A stretch of 64,000 nucleotides of DNA from Algorimicrobium hallyeonense (GTDB lineage: Bacteria > Bacteroidota > Bacteroidia > Flavobacteriales > Flavobacteriaceae), in the NCBI RefSeq assembly GCF_042657385.1, contig NZ_JBHSLA010000002.1, positions 434,001 through 498,000 on the forward strand, given 5' to 3'. Both the position numbers and the translations under genes were made by a program. The notes under the pieces are model-generated. The model saw only the letters and a program-made list of their open reading frames with translations. It searched no databases and was not told where the DNA came from. Of this stretch, positions 18,075 to 26,862 are shown piece by piece (positions within the stretch are counted from its first letter, which is position 1; the number at the start of each line of letters is the position of its first letter).

Positions 18075-18881
18075 ATGTTAGATTTCCTATTTACGACTGA
18101 TGCCATCATGGCATTACTTACCTTAACGTTCCTAGAAATTATTTTAGGTATTGATAATATCGTTTTTATATCCATTGCCGCCAATAAGCTTCCTGAAGAT
18201 CAACGTGCCAAAGCTACAAATATTGGCTTGCTATTAGCTATGGCTCAACGGATTATCCTATTGTTTTTTGTTAGTTTCTTAATAGGTTTATCCAAACCAT
18301 TTTACACGATAGATACGGATTGGCTGCATGTAGGGATAAGCTGGCAAGCCATAATCCTGTTTGTAGGAGGTTTGTTTTTAATTTATAAAAGCACCTCTGA
18401 AATTCGTGAAAAGGTAGAAGATCCGGGACATGATGAAGCTGGCGTTAAGGGCAAAAAAATTACGACTTTAAATCAAGCTATTGTTCAAATATTAATTATA
18501 GATTTTATTTTCTCTATAGATTCCATCTTAACAGCTGTTGGTATGACGAATGGTTTGCACGAAAACCACAATTACAATTTAGTATTAATGATATTAGCAG
18601 TTGTTATATCCATTGGAATTATGATAGGTTTTGCTAACCCTATTCGCAAATTTATTGATACACATCCAAGTGTGCAATTGCTTGGTTTGGCTTTTTTAAT
18701 TTTAATTGGGTTTATGCTAATTACGGAAGCGGCGCATTTATCGCACACCGAATTATTTGGAAAAACGGTTGGAGCCATACCAAAAGGCTATCTGTATTTT
18801 GCTATAGCCTTCTCCATATTTGTAGAATTTTTAAACTATAGAATTGCTAAAAAACGACAGAAAAAGGACCATTTAAATTAA
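18075..18881 (+). CDS. TerC family integral membrane protein
   Basis: A 268-residue membrane protein with about seven predicted spans. TerC signatures are visible: LEIILGIDNIVFISI near the N-terminus and DFIFSIDSILTAVGM in the middle, each with the conserved acidic residue within a helix. TerC/Alx proteins are linked to manganese homeostasis or export and to tellurite or pH stress. A hydrophilic loop between (REKVEDPGHDEAGVKGKK) is typical of the YgdQ/YkoY-like group. No tellurite-resistance operon is present, so a metal-ion role is more likely. Confidence 0.92.
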   Translation: MLDFLFTTDAIMALLTLTFLEIILGIDNIVFISIAANKLPEDQRAKATNIGLLLAMAQRIILLFFVSFLIGLSKPFYTIDTDWLHVGISWQAIILFVGGLFLIYKSTSEIREKVEDPGHDEAGVKGKKITTLNQAIVQILIIDFIFSIDSILTAVGMTNGLHENHNYNLVLMILAVVISIGIMIGFANPIRKFIDTHPSVQLLGLAFLILIGFMLITEAAHLSHTELFGKTVGAIPKGYLYFAIAFSIFVEFLNYRIAKKRQKKDHLN

Positions 18882-18927
18882 TGACATTGAATTATTAATT
18901 TAAACCAAGTGATTAAAATATAAAAAC

Positions 18928-19086
18928 ATGAAAAAAGTAAGCCCAAAAGTTTTATACCTTATATCTACAGGTTTAATTTTAACTTCAATTTTCTTTAAGG
19001 AAAACACACCTATGCTTTACTACGCATGTATAATTGGAGGTATTTTAGCTTTTCTAATTGCTGCCGCCTCATATTTTAGAGATTAA
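18928..19086 (+). CDS. Small membrane protein, 52 residues
   Basis: An ATG-to-TAA frame of 53 codons: a basic N-terminus (MKKVSPKVLY) and two hydrophobic segments (residues about 8-20 and 30-47) separated by FKENTP. It is 46 bases after TerC on the same strand and ends 7 bases before the convergent parC stop. The clean signal, two-helix pattern and position suggest a real gene. Function is unknown. Confidence 0.65.
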   Translation: MKKVSPKVLYLISTGLILTSIFFKENTPMLYYACIIGGILAFLIAAASYFRD

Positions 19087-19093
19087 TTACTTT

Positions 19094-21781
19094 TTAAAAT
19101 AGGGTAGCTTGACCTTTATCATCTATACTTCCTGAATTTGAATCCGTATCATCGTCATCATTTTTGGAATCATTGATTTCTTTAGTTCTTTCAGGCTTCG
19201 ACTCTTTATCTGAATCACCCGATTTTACTTCTGTTTCATCTATAACATCTAGCTCTTCGGCTGGAATATTCTCTGGAGCTTCATACAGCAAAGGCTCCAT
19301 CAAATCAATTTGTTTTACTTTATCCTTGGTTAATTGATTTCCTAAAGCCGAAATACCTTTAACAGCAATAAACTCATCCAAATTCACTTCCATGTTATCT
19401 TTCCGGTCTTTACCGCGTTCTTTGGTGAATTCCACTTGCGCCATGGGTTTCCAGTCTGTTGAAACAATTTCTAATTGCGAATTTTCATGTTCTGAAATAA
19501 ATAATTCCTCCCGACTTTCATTTTCAACTAAAAAGCGCTTCACATAATAGCGTTCTTTTTCACCGTCAAAATAAATTGCAGATATTGGTTTTTTAGGAAT
19601 CCATTTTTCCATAACAATCATATCATCATCAAAATGAGTTGTTACTTCTGGGACAATGGTTTTTATTAATCCAGATTGTCTGATTATTAAAATGCGGTCT
19701 TCCCCTCTAAATTCGCCAACCAAATCACCACGACCATCCACATTTAAACGTCTAACCGTATCATCAAACCAGATTTTTCGCGGTTTTAAAGTAGAAACAC
19801 CTTTCTCTTTGAGTTCCACTTTTTTAATGGCGTGTTTGGTAACAACATTCCCTTTAGAACTTCGACCTTTTATAATAATATCAGCAAAGTCCACATCCCA
19901 TTTTAGCTTTTTAATACTTCCTACTTGGCGCAACGAAACGGTTACGACTTCGGCTTCACCATTTGGATTGGCTGAAAAATACCAAAGTTTGGAGTTTTTT
20001 GAGCCGTTGGTCATATCGTATTCCTTGTCACGTGTCATAGAGGTTACCGCAAAACGTTTCACATAGGTTGGACCTGTTTTACCATCCCGATACATCATAT
20101 TGTAAATAGTACGTTTGTCCTTCTTCTTGAAAACAGCTACATGAATAATGTCTTTACCAATAAAGGTTTTAGCATCCACTTTGGTCACCATCATTTTACC
20201 GTCATTAGTAAAAACAATAATGTCATCAATGTCACTACAATCGCCAACATACTCGTCTTTTTTAAGAGACGTTCCAATAAAACCTTCTTCCCTATTTACG
20301 TATAGTTTCGTGTTTCTGATAACGACTTTTGTAGCATCAACATCTTCAAAAGCACGAATTTCAGTTTTACGTTCTTTGCCTGCACCATATTCTTTTTTTA
20401 GACGCTCAAAATAAGTAATAGCATAGGCAATTAAATTTGCTAAATGATGCTTCACTTCGGCTATTTGATCTTCTAAAGCATCAATTTTTTGTTGGGCTTT
20501 ATCAATATCAAATTTAGAAATACGTTTGATTCGAATTTCTGTTAAACGCACAATATCTTCTTCCGTGATTGCGCGTTTTAAATGTTTTATATGCGGTTGT
20601 AATCCTTTATCAATAGCCTGTATAACACCTTCCCAGGTTTCTTCTTCTTCAATATCACGATATATACGATTTTCAATAAAAATACGCTCTAAGGATGCAA
20701 AATGCCATTGTTCTTCAAATTCACCCAAACGAATTTCTAATTCGCTTTTTAAAAGCTGAACTGTATTATCTGTTGAACGACGCAACATTTCAGAAACACC
20801 AATAAAGAGTGGTTTATTATCTTCAATAACACATCCTAAAGGCGAAATAGACGTCTCACAGTTTGTAAATGCATATAGCGCGTCAATGGTTTTATCTGGG
20901 GAAATACCTCCTGGCAAATGCACTAAAATCTCTACGTTGGCAGCTGTATTATCTTCAATTTTCTTGATTTTGATTTTACCTTTATCATTGGCTTTCAAAA
21001 TAGAATCGATTAAGGACGATGTATTGGTTCCAAACGGAATTTCAGTAATCACCAAGGTATTCTTATCGTATTGTGAAATTCTGGCACGCACGCGTACTTT
21101 TCCACCTCGAAGTCCGTCTTTATAATCCGAAACATCCGCAATTCCAGCCGTAGGAAAATCTGGATAAATGGTAAAACGTTTACCGTTTAAGTGTTTAACC
21201 GAGGCATCAATTAATTCGATAAAGTTATGTGGTAATATTTTTGTGGATAAACCAACAGCAATCCCTTCGCCTCCTTGTGCTAATAAAAGCGGGAACATAA
21301 CCGGAAGATTTACGGGTTCTTTTCGACGACCATCATAACTAGCCTGCCACTCGGTGATTTTAGGATTGAAAACAACATCCAAGCCAAATTTAGAAATACG
21401 CGCTTCAATATATCGCGACGCTGCAGCACTATCACCAGTTAAAATATTTCCCCAGTTTCCCTGTGTATCAATCAGCAAATCTTTCTGACCAATTTGCACC
21501 ATAGCATCAGCAATACTGGCGTCTCCATGCGGATGATACTGCATGGTATGTCCCACAATGTTGGCCACTTTATTATAACGACCATCATCTAAATCCTTCA
21601 TGGAATGCATAATACGCCTTTGAACGGGCTTAAAGCCATCTTCAATTGCGGGAACCGCACGTTCAAGGATCACGTAGGATGCATAATCTAAAAACCAATC
21701 CTTATACATACCAGTAATTCTGGTAATGGTTTCTTTAGTTTCTTCTGGTTCAGGTAGGTTATCGTTGATGTCGTCGCTCAT
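19094..21781 (-). CDS. parC: DNA topoisomerase IV subunit A
   Basis: An 895-residue type IIA topoisomerase subunit. The catalytic tyrosine is Y124 in ASRYIEAR, after QYHPHGDASI. The winged-helix/tower region is followed by a C-terminal beta-pinwheel. The gyrase-specific QRRGGKG box is not seen in the C-terminal domain, which favours topoisomerase IV, the chromosome decatenase. The last 50 residues are a very acidic D/S/K-rich tail ending in GQATLF. It is the third gene of parE - small membrane gene - parC, joined by TAATG overlap. Confidence 0.95.
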   Translation of the reverse strand: MSDDINDNLPEPEETKETITRITGMYKDWFLDYASYVILERAVPAIEDGFKPVQRRIMHSMKDLDDGRYNKVANIVGHTMQYHPHGDASIADAMVQIGQKDLLIDTQGNWGNILTGDSAAASRYIEARISKFGLDVVFNPKITEWQASYDGRRKEPVNLPVMFPLLLAQGGEGIAVGLSTKILPHNFIELIDASVKHLNGKRFTIYPDFPTAGIADVSDYKDGLRGGKVRVRARISQYDKNTLVITEIPFGTNTSSLIDSILKANDKGKIKIKKIEDNTAANVEILVHLPGGISPDKTIDALYAFTNCETSISPLGCVIEDNKPLFIGVSEMLRRSTDNTVQLLKSELEIRLGEFEEQWHFASLERIFIENRIYRDIEEEETWEGVIQAIDKGLQPHIKHLKRAITEEDIVRLTEIRIKRISKFDIDKAQQKIDALEDQIAEVKHHLANLIAYAITYFERLKKEYGAGKERKTEIRAFEDVDATKVVIRNTKLYVNREEGFIGTSLKKDEYVGDCSDIDDIIVFTNDGKMMVTKVDAKTFIGKDIIHVAVFKKKDKRTIYNMMYRDGKTGPTYVKRFAVTSMTRDKEYDMTNGSKNSKLWYFSANPNGEAEVVTVSLRQVGSIKKLKWDVDFADIIIKGRSSKGNVVTKHAIKKVELKEKGVSTLKPRKIWFDDTVRRLNVDGRGDLVGEFRGEDRILIIRQSGLIKTIVPEVTTHFDDDMIVMEKWIPKKPISAIYFDGEKERYYVKRFLVENESREELFISEHENSQLEIVSTDWKPMAQVEFTKERGKDRKDNMEVNLDEFIAVKGISALGNQLTKDKVKQIDLMEPLLYEAPENIPAEELDVIDETEVKSGDSDKESKPERTKEINDSKNDDDDTDSNSGSIDDKGQATLF

Positions 21782-22266
21782 TAACTCTGCTCTTTTCTAT
21801 TTTGTTTTACCATTTTCCGCAATGACTGCTTCATATACTTCCGTTTCTTTTTAGCTACTAGCGTAATATTAAAACGCTCTTTTTTAACATGTTGGCCATT
21901 TTTGCTATCGATAAACAGCACCAATTCCTTGTAGATGATGTAGTTATTAATTTTAAATCCTGATAGTCTGGATTTATCAAATTCTACGGTATGTTCACGA
22001 TAATTTAAATAATCAGACAGCAGCAAACCTTTGTTGGTAACGGTAACTTTCAAGCCGTCGCTGTCATATTCAAAATACTTGGATATAAAATGCACGGTTA
22101 AAAATAAGGCTATGAAGATTAAAAAAATCACAAAAAATGCTACAATGGGGTTATTGTCAATCTCACTAAACGCTCTAAAAATGGTTAACCAAAGCACAGC
22201 AAGAACTATCAGTATAAAATATACTGAAATAATGACGTTTTTTACCTTTTCATTACTCGTTCTCAT
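21781..22266 (-). CDS. Two-span membrane protein inside the parE-parC operon
   Basis: A 161-residue protein with two N-terminal membrane segments (about 10-30 and 42-62), then a beta-rich cytoplasmic domain (EYDSDGLKVTVTNKGLLLSD...) resembling a bacterial PH-like domain, and a very basic C-terminus (KKKRKYMKQ...KQNRKEQS). The start overlaps the parE stop (ATGA) and the stop overlaps the parC start (TAATG), so translation should be coupled across all three genes. Function is not known; the basic tail could contact membrane lipids or nucleic acid. Confidence 0.8.
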   Translation of the reverse strand: MRTSNEKVKNVIISVYFILIVLAVLWLTIFRAFSEIDNNPIVAFFVIFLIFIALFLTVHFISKYFEYDSDGLKVTVTNKGLLLSDYLNYREHTVEFDKSRLSGFKINNYIIYKELVLFIDSKNGQHVKKERFNITLVAKKKRKYMKQSLRKMVKQNRKEQS

Positions 22267-24122
22267 TTAACCTCCTCCACAATGTCAAGTTCTACTTTAA
22301 GATTATTTATAATGAATTCCTGACGATCTGGTGTGTTTTTGCCCATATAGAAACTTAACAAATCTTCAATAGACATATTATCATCCAACATAACAGGATC
22401 CAAACGAATATCCGCTCCGATAAAATGCTGAAATTCATCAGGCGAAATTTCACCAAGACCTTTAAATCGGGTTATTTCTGGTTTTGGTTTCAATTCTTCT
22501 ATGGTATTTTGGCGCTCTTCCTCTGAATAACAATAAATGGTTTTTTTCTTATTACGAACACGAAACAATGGCGTTTGCAAGATGTATAAATGTCCGTCTT
22601 TTATTAATTCTGGGAAAAACTGAAGGAAAAATGTAATCAATAATAACCGAATGTGCATACCATCCACATCGGCATCGGTAGCAATAACCACATTATTATA
22701 GCGCAAATCTTCCAGAGACTCTTCAATATTTAAAGCAGCTTGAAGCAAGTTAAATTCTTCATTCTCATAAACAATTTTCTTTGTTAAACCATAACAGTTT
22801 AGCGGTTTTCCTTTTAAGCTGAAAACGGCTTGTGTATTTACATCACGTGATTTTGTTATACTTCCAGAAGCTGAATCTCCCTCTGTAATAAACAAGGTTG
22901 TTTCTAAATTACGTTCGTTTTTAGTATCTCCAAAATGAACACGGCAATCACGCAATTTTTTATTGTGAAGACTCGCTTTTTTAGCACGATCTTTTGCTAA
23001 TTTCCGGATTCCGGATAATTCCTTACGCTCACGTTCAGCCTGAAGGATTTTACGCAAAATCTTATCCGCAGTTTCAGGGTTTTTATGTAGAAAGTTGTCT
23101 AGATTGGTTTTAACGAAATCGTTGATATAGGTTCTTACCGTTGGCAAGTCGCCACCCATATCTGTAGATCCTAATTTGGTTTTCGTTTGACTTTCAAAAA
23201 CGGGTTCCATGACTTTAATGGAAATAGCAGAAACCACAGATTTCCGCACATCTGATGCATCAAAATTCTTATTGTAAAATTCACGAAAGGTTTTTACTAA
23301 AGCTTCACGAAAAGCCGATAAATGAGTACCTCCCTGCGTGGTGTTTTGTCCGTTTACGAATGAATAATACTCTTCGCTATATTGTGTTTTACTATGCGTT
23401 AACGCAACTTCAATATCATCGCCTTTTAAGTGAATAATGGGATACAGCAAATCGTTTGCATTGGAATTTTCCATAAGCAAGTCCTTCAAACCATTTTCAC
23501 TAAAATATTTTTCGCCATTAAAAACAATTGTTAACCCAATGTTTAGGTATACATAGTTTTTAAGCATTTTAATGATGTACTCATTACGATACTTATAATT
23601 CTTAAAAATGGTTTCGTCTGGAACAAACGATACTTTAGTTCCTTTTCGGCGAGATGTATCATCAAGTAGTTCTTGATTTGTCAGATTTCCTTGTTCAAAT
23701 TCTGCAGAAGCTGATTTGTTATCTCGAGTCGATTCGACTCTAAAATAACTGGAAAGCGCATTGACAGCCTTCGTACCGACACCGTTTAATCCAACCGATT
23801 TTTTAAAGGCTTTACTGTCGTATTTTCCACCGGTGTTCATTTTGGAAACCACATCTACCACTTTACCTAATGGAATACCGCGACCATAGTCGCGCACCGT
23901 TACCTTATTGCCATGAATAGAAATTTCAATGGTTTTTCCAGCTCCCATGACATACTCATCAATAGAGTTATCCAGAACCTCTTTAATTAGAATATAAATA
24001 CCATCATCAGCTGAAGACCCATCACCCAATTTACCAATATACATTCCAGGACGCATTCGGATATGCTCTTTCCAGTCCAGAGAACGGATATTATCTTCGG
24101 TATATTTGGTTTCTTGAGACAT
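22263..24122 (-). CDS. parE: DNA topoisomerase IV subunit B
   Basis: A 619-residue GHKL ATPase/TOPRIM subunit. The ATP-binding domain has IRMRPGMYIG, EVLDNSIDEY and VRDYGRGIPLG. The TOPRIM metal sites are TEGDSASGSI and ATDADVDGMHI. The short length, without the GyrB insert, agrees with ParE. With ParC it forms the decatenating enzyme. It heads a three-gene minus-strand operon. A 6-bp inverted repeat (GGTTTC/GAAACC) lies 36-59 bases upstream of the ATG. Confidence 0.95.
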   Translation of the reverse strand: MSQETKYTEDNIRSLDWKEHIRMRPGMYIGKLGDGSSADDGIYILIKEVLDNSIDEYVMGAGKTIEISIHGNKVTVRDYGRGIPLGKVVDVVSKMNTGGKYDSKAFKKSVGLNGVGTKAVNALSSYFRVESTRDNKSASAEFEQGNLTNQELLDDTSRRKGTKVSFVPDETIFKNYKYRNEYIIKMLKNYVYLNIGLTIVFNGEKYFSENGLKDLLMENSNANDLLYPIIHLKGDDIEVALTHSKTQYSEEYYSFVNGQNTTQGGTHLSAFREALVKTFREFYNKNFDASDVRKSVVSAISIKVMEPVFESQTKTKLGSTDMGGDLPTVRTYINDFVKTNLDNFLHKNPETADKILRKILQAERERKELSGIRKLAKDRAKKASLHNKKLRDCRVHFGDTKNERNLETTLFITEGDSASGSITKSRDVNTQAVFSLKGKPLNCYGLTKKIVYENEEFNLLQAALNIEESLEDLRYNNVVIATDADVDGMHIRLLLITFFLQFFPELIKDGHLYILQTPLFRVRNKKKTIYCYSEEERQNTIEELKPKPEITRFKGLGEISPDEFQHFIGADIRLDPVMLDDNMSIEDLLSFYMGKNTPDRQEFIINNLKVELDIVEEVK

Positions 24123-24600
24123 AAATAGGGTGATTTTGGATATGACGCTAATATAAGGTTTCGTATGAAAAAATGAAACCCCTATTTTGTAAAGTAATTA
24201 ACAATAAAAATGGCTGGCTGTTGAGAACATTATACCCTATTGTATGACTAGGTAATTTCTCAAGTAATATTTTGTTTTTTAGGAATAATGGATTAAAAAT
24301 CGCTCATAATTTACCTATAAATAACAATCTGTTAGAAACAGATGATGGTTTATTTAATAAAGTGAATAAGTATAATTCACACTATTTCTTAAGCATTTCT
24401 AAAATAAAAAACGAATCCTGAAATGGGGCTTTTATTAACTAAACAATTGTCAACCATGGTTATAAATAACAAATGGTCACAAAATTTTCTTTAGAATTAA
24501 AGGAGGGATGGGTTTTATTCAATTATTTTAAATTTAAAATAGTTTACAATCAAATCCTTATTGCCAATATATTTAAGAATTTAATATTTACAAGTGCCAA
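24123..24600. other. AT-rich intergenic region upstream of parE
   Basis: A stretch of about 480 bases with no supported gene. It must contain the minus-strand parE promoter, but no exact TAnnTTTG box is visible near the start codon. It includes a 10-bp palindrome (AACCATGGTT, near 24453-24462) and the short inverted repeat upstream of parE. I see no RNA gene signature. Confidence 0.4.
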
Positions 24601-24765
24601 TTAATTTTGAGATTTTCCAGCCAGAAATGCAAAATAAAGTAGTGGAGCGATTACGATAACCCCTGAAATTATTAAGGCTGTTACAAGTACAAATTTAAAT
24701 ACATAAACTAAAACAACAAATGCAACAATAGCAATTCCAATAAAAATTAATAGTTTCTTGCCCAT
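24601..24765 (-). CDS. Small membrane protein, 54 residues
   Basis: An ATG-to-TAA frame starting MGKKLL with a nearly continuous hydrophobic stretch to residue 50, probably two membrane helices broken near KFVLVTA, and a short polar tail (GKSQN). It stands alone in the 840-base gap between parE and ychF. A TATATTTA element just upstream resembles a -7 box. The composition is clearly protein-like; function is unknown. Confidence 0.6.
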   Translation of the reverse strand: MGKKLLIFIGIAIVAFVVLVYVFKFVLVTALIISGVIVIAPLLYFAFLAGKSQN

Positions 24766-24964
24766 AATTATTTATGATTTTATATCTAAATATACACTTT
24801 TTTATGAAGCGCCTACTAATTTAGTTCAATTAATGCCTTAATTAATAAACTACTATTTACAAAAAACCTATGACTTATAAACTCTATTAGGCAATAATTA
24901 TTAAAGGCTTATAAAAATATTCACACTTTCATAATTAACCTAATTTGAATAACCTTGTAACGAA

Positions 24965-26059
24965 TTATACATTAAACAAGAAGTGCATGACATCACCATC
25001 TTTTACGATATAGTTTTTTCCTTCCACGCGCATTTTACCAGCTTCTTTTACTTTTGCTTCGCTACCAAATTGTACATAATCATCATACGCAATAACTTCA
25101 GCGCGGATAAAGCCTTTTTCAAAATCAGTATGAATAACACCAGCCGCTTGAGGCGCTGTTGCTCCAACTTCTACAGTCCAAGCGCGTACTTCTTTAACAC
25201 CTGCAGTAAAATAGGTTTGTAAATTTAATAATTTATAAGCCGAACGAATTAATTTAGCAGAACCTGGTTCTTCTAAACCAATATCAGCTAAAAACATCTG
25301 ACGCTCTTCGTAATCGTCTAATTCATTAATATCAGCTTCTGTTCCTACTGCTAACACTAAAACTTCAGCATTTTCATCTTTAACGGCTTCACGAACCTTA
25401 TCAACATAAGCATTACCTGAATTTGCGGAATCTTCATCCACATTACAAACATACATCACAGGTTTATCCGTAATAAATTGACTTGGTTTTACAAAATCGA
25501 TATCTTCTTCTTCCGAGAATTCCAAAGCACGGACTGAAATACCAGCTTCCAAACCGGCTTTTATTTTAAGTAAAACCGCTTCTTCTTTCTGCGCCTCTTT
25601 ATTTCCGGTTTTGGCAGCTCGCTTCACCTTTTCCAGTTTTTTCTCAACTGTTTCTAAATCTTTCAGCTGCAATTCCATATCAATGGTTTCTTTATCACGA
25701 ATAGGATTCACGTTACCATCCACATGAACAATATTATCATTATCAAAACAGCGTAACACGTGTAAAATAGCGTCTGTTTCTCGAATATTAGCTAGGAATT
25801 GATTGCCAAGACCCTCACCTTTACTCGCGCCTTTTACTAAACCAGCAATATCAACAATTTCAACAGTTGCAGGTAAAACACGTTCCGGATTCACCAAGGA
25901 CTCCAATTTTTCAAGTCTTGGATCTGGTACATTAACCACACCAATATTAGGTTCTATGGTACAAAACGGAAAGTTAGCACTTTGCGCTTTGGCATTTGAT
26001 AAACAATTAAATAATGTTGATTTTCCTACGTTTGGTAATCCTACAATGCCTGCTTTCAT
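24965..26059 (-). CDS. ychF: Redox-regulated ATPase YchF (Obg-like)
   Basis: A 364-residue P-loop protein of the OBG-HflX family. G1 is GLPNVGKST (residues 7-15), the switch region has VEIVDIAGLVKGASKGEG, and the NKxD-like segment is degenerate, in keeping with ATP preference. A coiled coil follows (LKDLETVEKKLEKVKRAAK) and the C-terminal TGS domain ends in VKDGDVMHFLFNV. It is universally conserved, binds ribosomes and is linked to oxidative stress. It is monocistronic with an exact TACCTTTG promoter box and a hairpin in the leader. Confidence 0.96.
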   Translation of the reverse strand: MKAGIVGLPNVGKSTLFNCLSNAKAQSANFPFCTIEPNIGVVNVPDPRLEKLESLVNPERVLPATVEIVDIAGLVKGASKGEGLGNQFLANIRETDAILHVLRCFDNDNIVHVDGNVNPIRDKETIDMELQLKDLETVEKKLEKVKRAAKTGNKEAQKEEAVLLKIKAGLEAGISVRALEFSEEEDIDFVKPSQFITDKPVMYVCNVDEDSANSGNAYVDKVREAVKDENAEVLVLAVGTEADINELDDYEERQMFLADIGLEEPGSAKLIRSAYKLLNLQTYFTAGVKEVRAWTVEVGATAPQAAGVIHTDFEKGFIRAEVIAYDDYVQFGSEAKVKEAGKMRVEGKNYIVKDGDVMHFLFNV

Positions 26060-26064
26060 ATCTC

Positions 26065-26092
26065 ATAGTCCTGCGAAAGCAGGAATCTCTTT
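26065..26092. repeat. REP-like palindrome in the ychF leader
   Basis: TCCTGC-GAAA-GCAGGA (26069-26084) forms a 6-bp stem with a GNRA-type loop, flanked by AG and ATCTC. It resembles the ATTCCTGCGAAAGCAGGAAT-type palindromes dispersed in many bacterial genomes. Only one copy lies in this window. Confidence 0.45.
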
Positions 26093-26140
26093 TTAAAGTT
26101 GTACTTATTTTTACTGCTTTCACGTTTCGTTAAGCAGCCG

Positions 26141-26148
26141 CAAAGGTA
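26141..26148 (-). promoter_or_regulatory. Promoter -7 box of ychF
   Basis: The minus strand reads TACCTTTG, an exact TAnnTTTG match, about 82 bases upstream of the ychF ATG. No TTG partner at 17-23 bases is obvious. Confidence 0.5.
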
Positions 26149-26244
26149 ACTAATTACTTGAATAGTTTGAATAAGGTTTTTAGAAATTGTTAAAGACCTT
26201 AATAATAATGTGTTTATGCTTTATAAAACCCATAAAAATATAAA

Positions 26245-26266
26245 ACCTCCAGATTAAGCTGGAGGT
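26245..26266 (-). terminator. Intrinsic terminator after the ferredoxin gene
   Basis: An 8-bp perfect stem (ACCTCCAG/CTGGAGGT) with a 6-base loop, followed on the minus strand by TTTATATTTTT. It lies 75 bases past the ferredoxin stop, with the heptamer repeat in between. Confidence 0.75.
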
Positions 26267-26289
26267 CTTTATTACGAAAGGGCTTACCC

Positions 26290-26336
26290 AATTCTTAATT
26301 CTTAATTCTTAATTCTTAATTCTTAATTCTTAATTC
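26290..26336. repeat. Heptamer tandem repeat (AATTCTT, six and a part copies)
   Basis: AATTCTT is repeated six times without error, followed by AATTCC, between the ferredoxin stop codon and its terminator. Perfect short tandem repeats of this kind can vary in copy number by slippage. Confidence 0.9.
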
Positions 26337-26340
26337 CAAT

Positions 26341-26694
26341 TTACGCATCTGGATGCATAAAACGCTGCTTAGCGTTTAATTCCTCTTCCGTTTCAACATG
26401 TGCATCATCAGGCACACAACAGTCTACAGGACAAACAGCCGCACATTGTGGTTCTTCATGAAAACCTTGACATTCGGTGCATTTATCAGGAACTATGTAG
26501 TAAATTTCATCACTTATTGGCTCTTGGGCTTCTTCAGCATCTACCTCTTTACTGTTTGGTAAAACCACCTTTCCGTTTAGGCTGGTGCCATCTTTATAGC
26601 GCCAATCATCAGCACCTTCATAAATAGCGGTGTTTGGACATTCTGGCTCACAGGCACCACAATTAATACATTCGTCTGTTATTATAATTGCCAT
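26341..26694 (-). CDS. 4Fe-4S dicluster ferredoxin
   Basis: A 117-residue bacterial ferredoxin. The first cluster motif is CINCGACEPECP and the second is split by an insertion (CTECQGFHEEPQCAAVCPVDCC), the arrangement of YfhL-like/Allochromatium-type ferredoxins with a loop between cysteines of cluster II. The middle is acidic (SKEVDAEEAQEPISDE). It carries low-potential electrons in the cytoplasm; partners are not evident. It is divergent from the LuxC-like gene. Confidence 0.93.
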   Translation of the reverse strand: MAIIITDECINCGACEPECPNTAIYEGADDWRYKDGTSLNGKVVLPNSKEVDAEEAQEPISDEIYYIVPDKCTECQGFHEEPQCAAVCPVDCCVPDDAHVETEEELNAKQRFMHPDA

Positions 26695-26788
26695 TGTTTT
26701 CTATATTTTTTAATCTTTCGATATAATTTTTAATAAAGGTTTCTTTTGAATTTCCAATAATTAATCCAGATTATCAAAATTAAAACCT

Positions 26789-26818
26789 TTTGTTGCTCAC
26801 TTGCTTTATGTAAATTTG
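26789..26818 (+). promoter_or_regulatory. Promoter of the acyl-CoA reductase gene
   Basis: TTTG (26789-26792), 18 bases, then TAAATTTG (26811-26818) is a full match to the Bacteroidota consensus TTG-N17-23-TAnnTTTG. Transcription would start near 26824, giving a leader of about 40 bases. This is the clearest complete promoter in the window. Confidence 0.75.
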
Positions 26819-26862
26819 CAGTTGCAAAAATAAAGCCAAAACCATTCATAACCAAATCATAC

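Noticed and set aside
17209..18881. XRE regulator and TerC as a prophage or tellurite-resistance island
   Set aside because: There are no integrase, phage structural or other ter genes, and the base composition matches the surroundings.
19656..21125. Plus-strand open frames opposite parC
   Set aside because: They are shadows of the parC coding sequence with no protein-like features or start signals.
26290..26336. Short tandem repeat as a possible CRISPR array
   Set aside because: The units are 7 bases, with no spacers and no cas genes; it is a simple tandem repeat.
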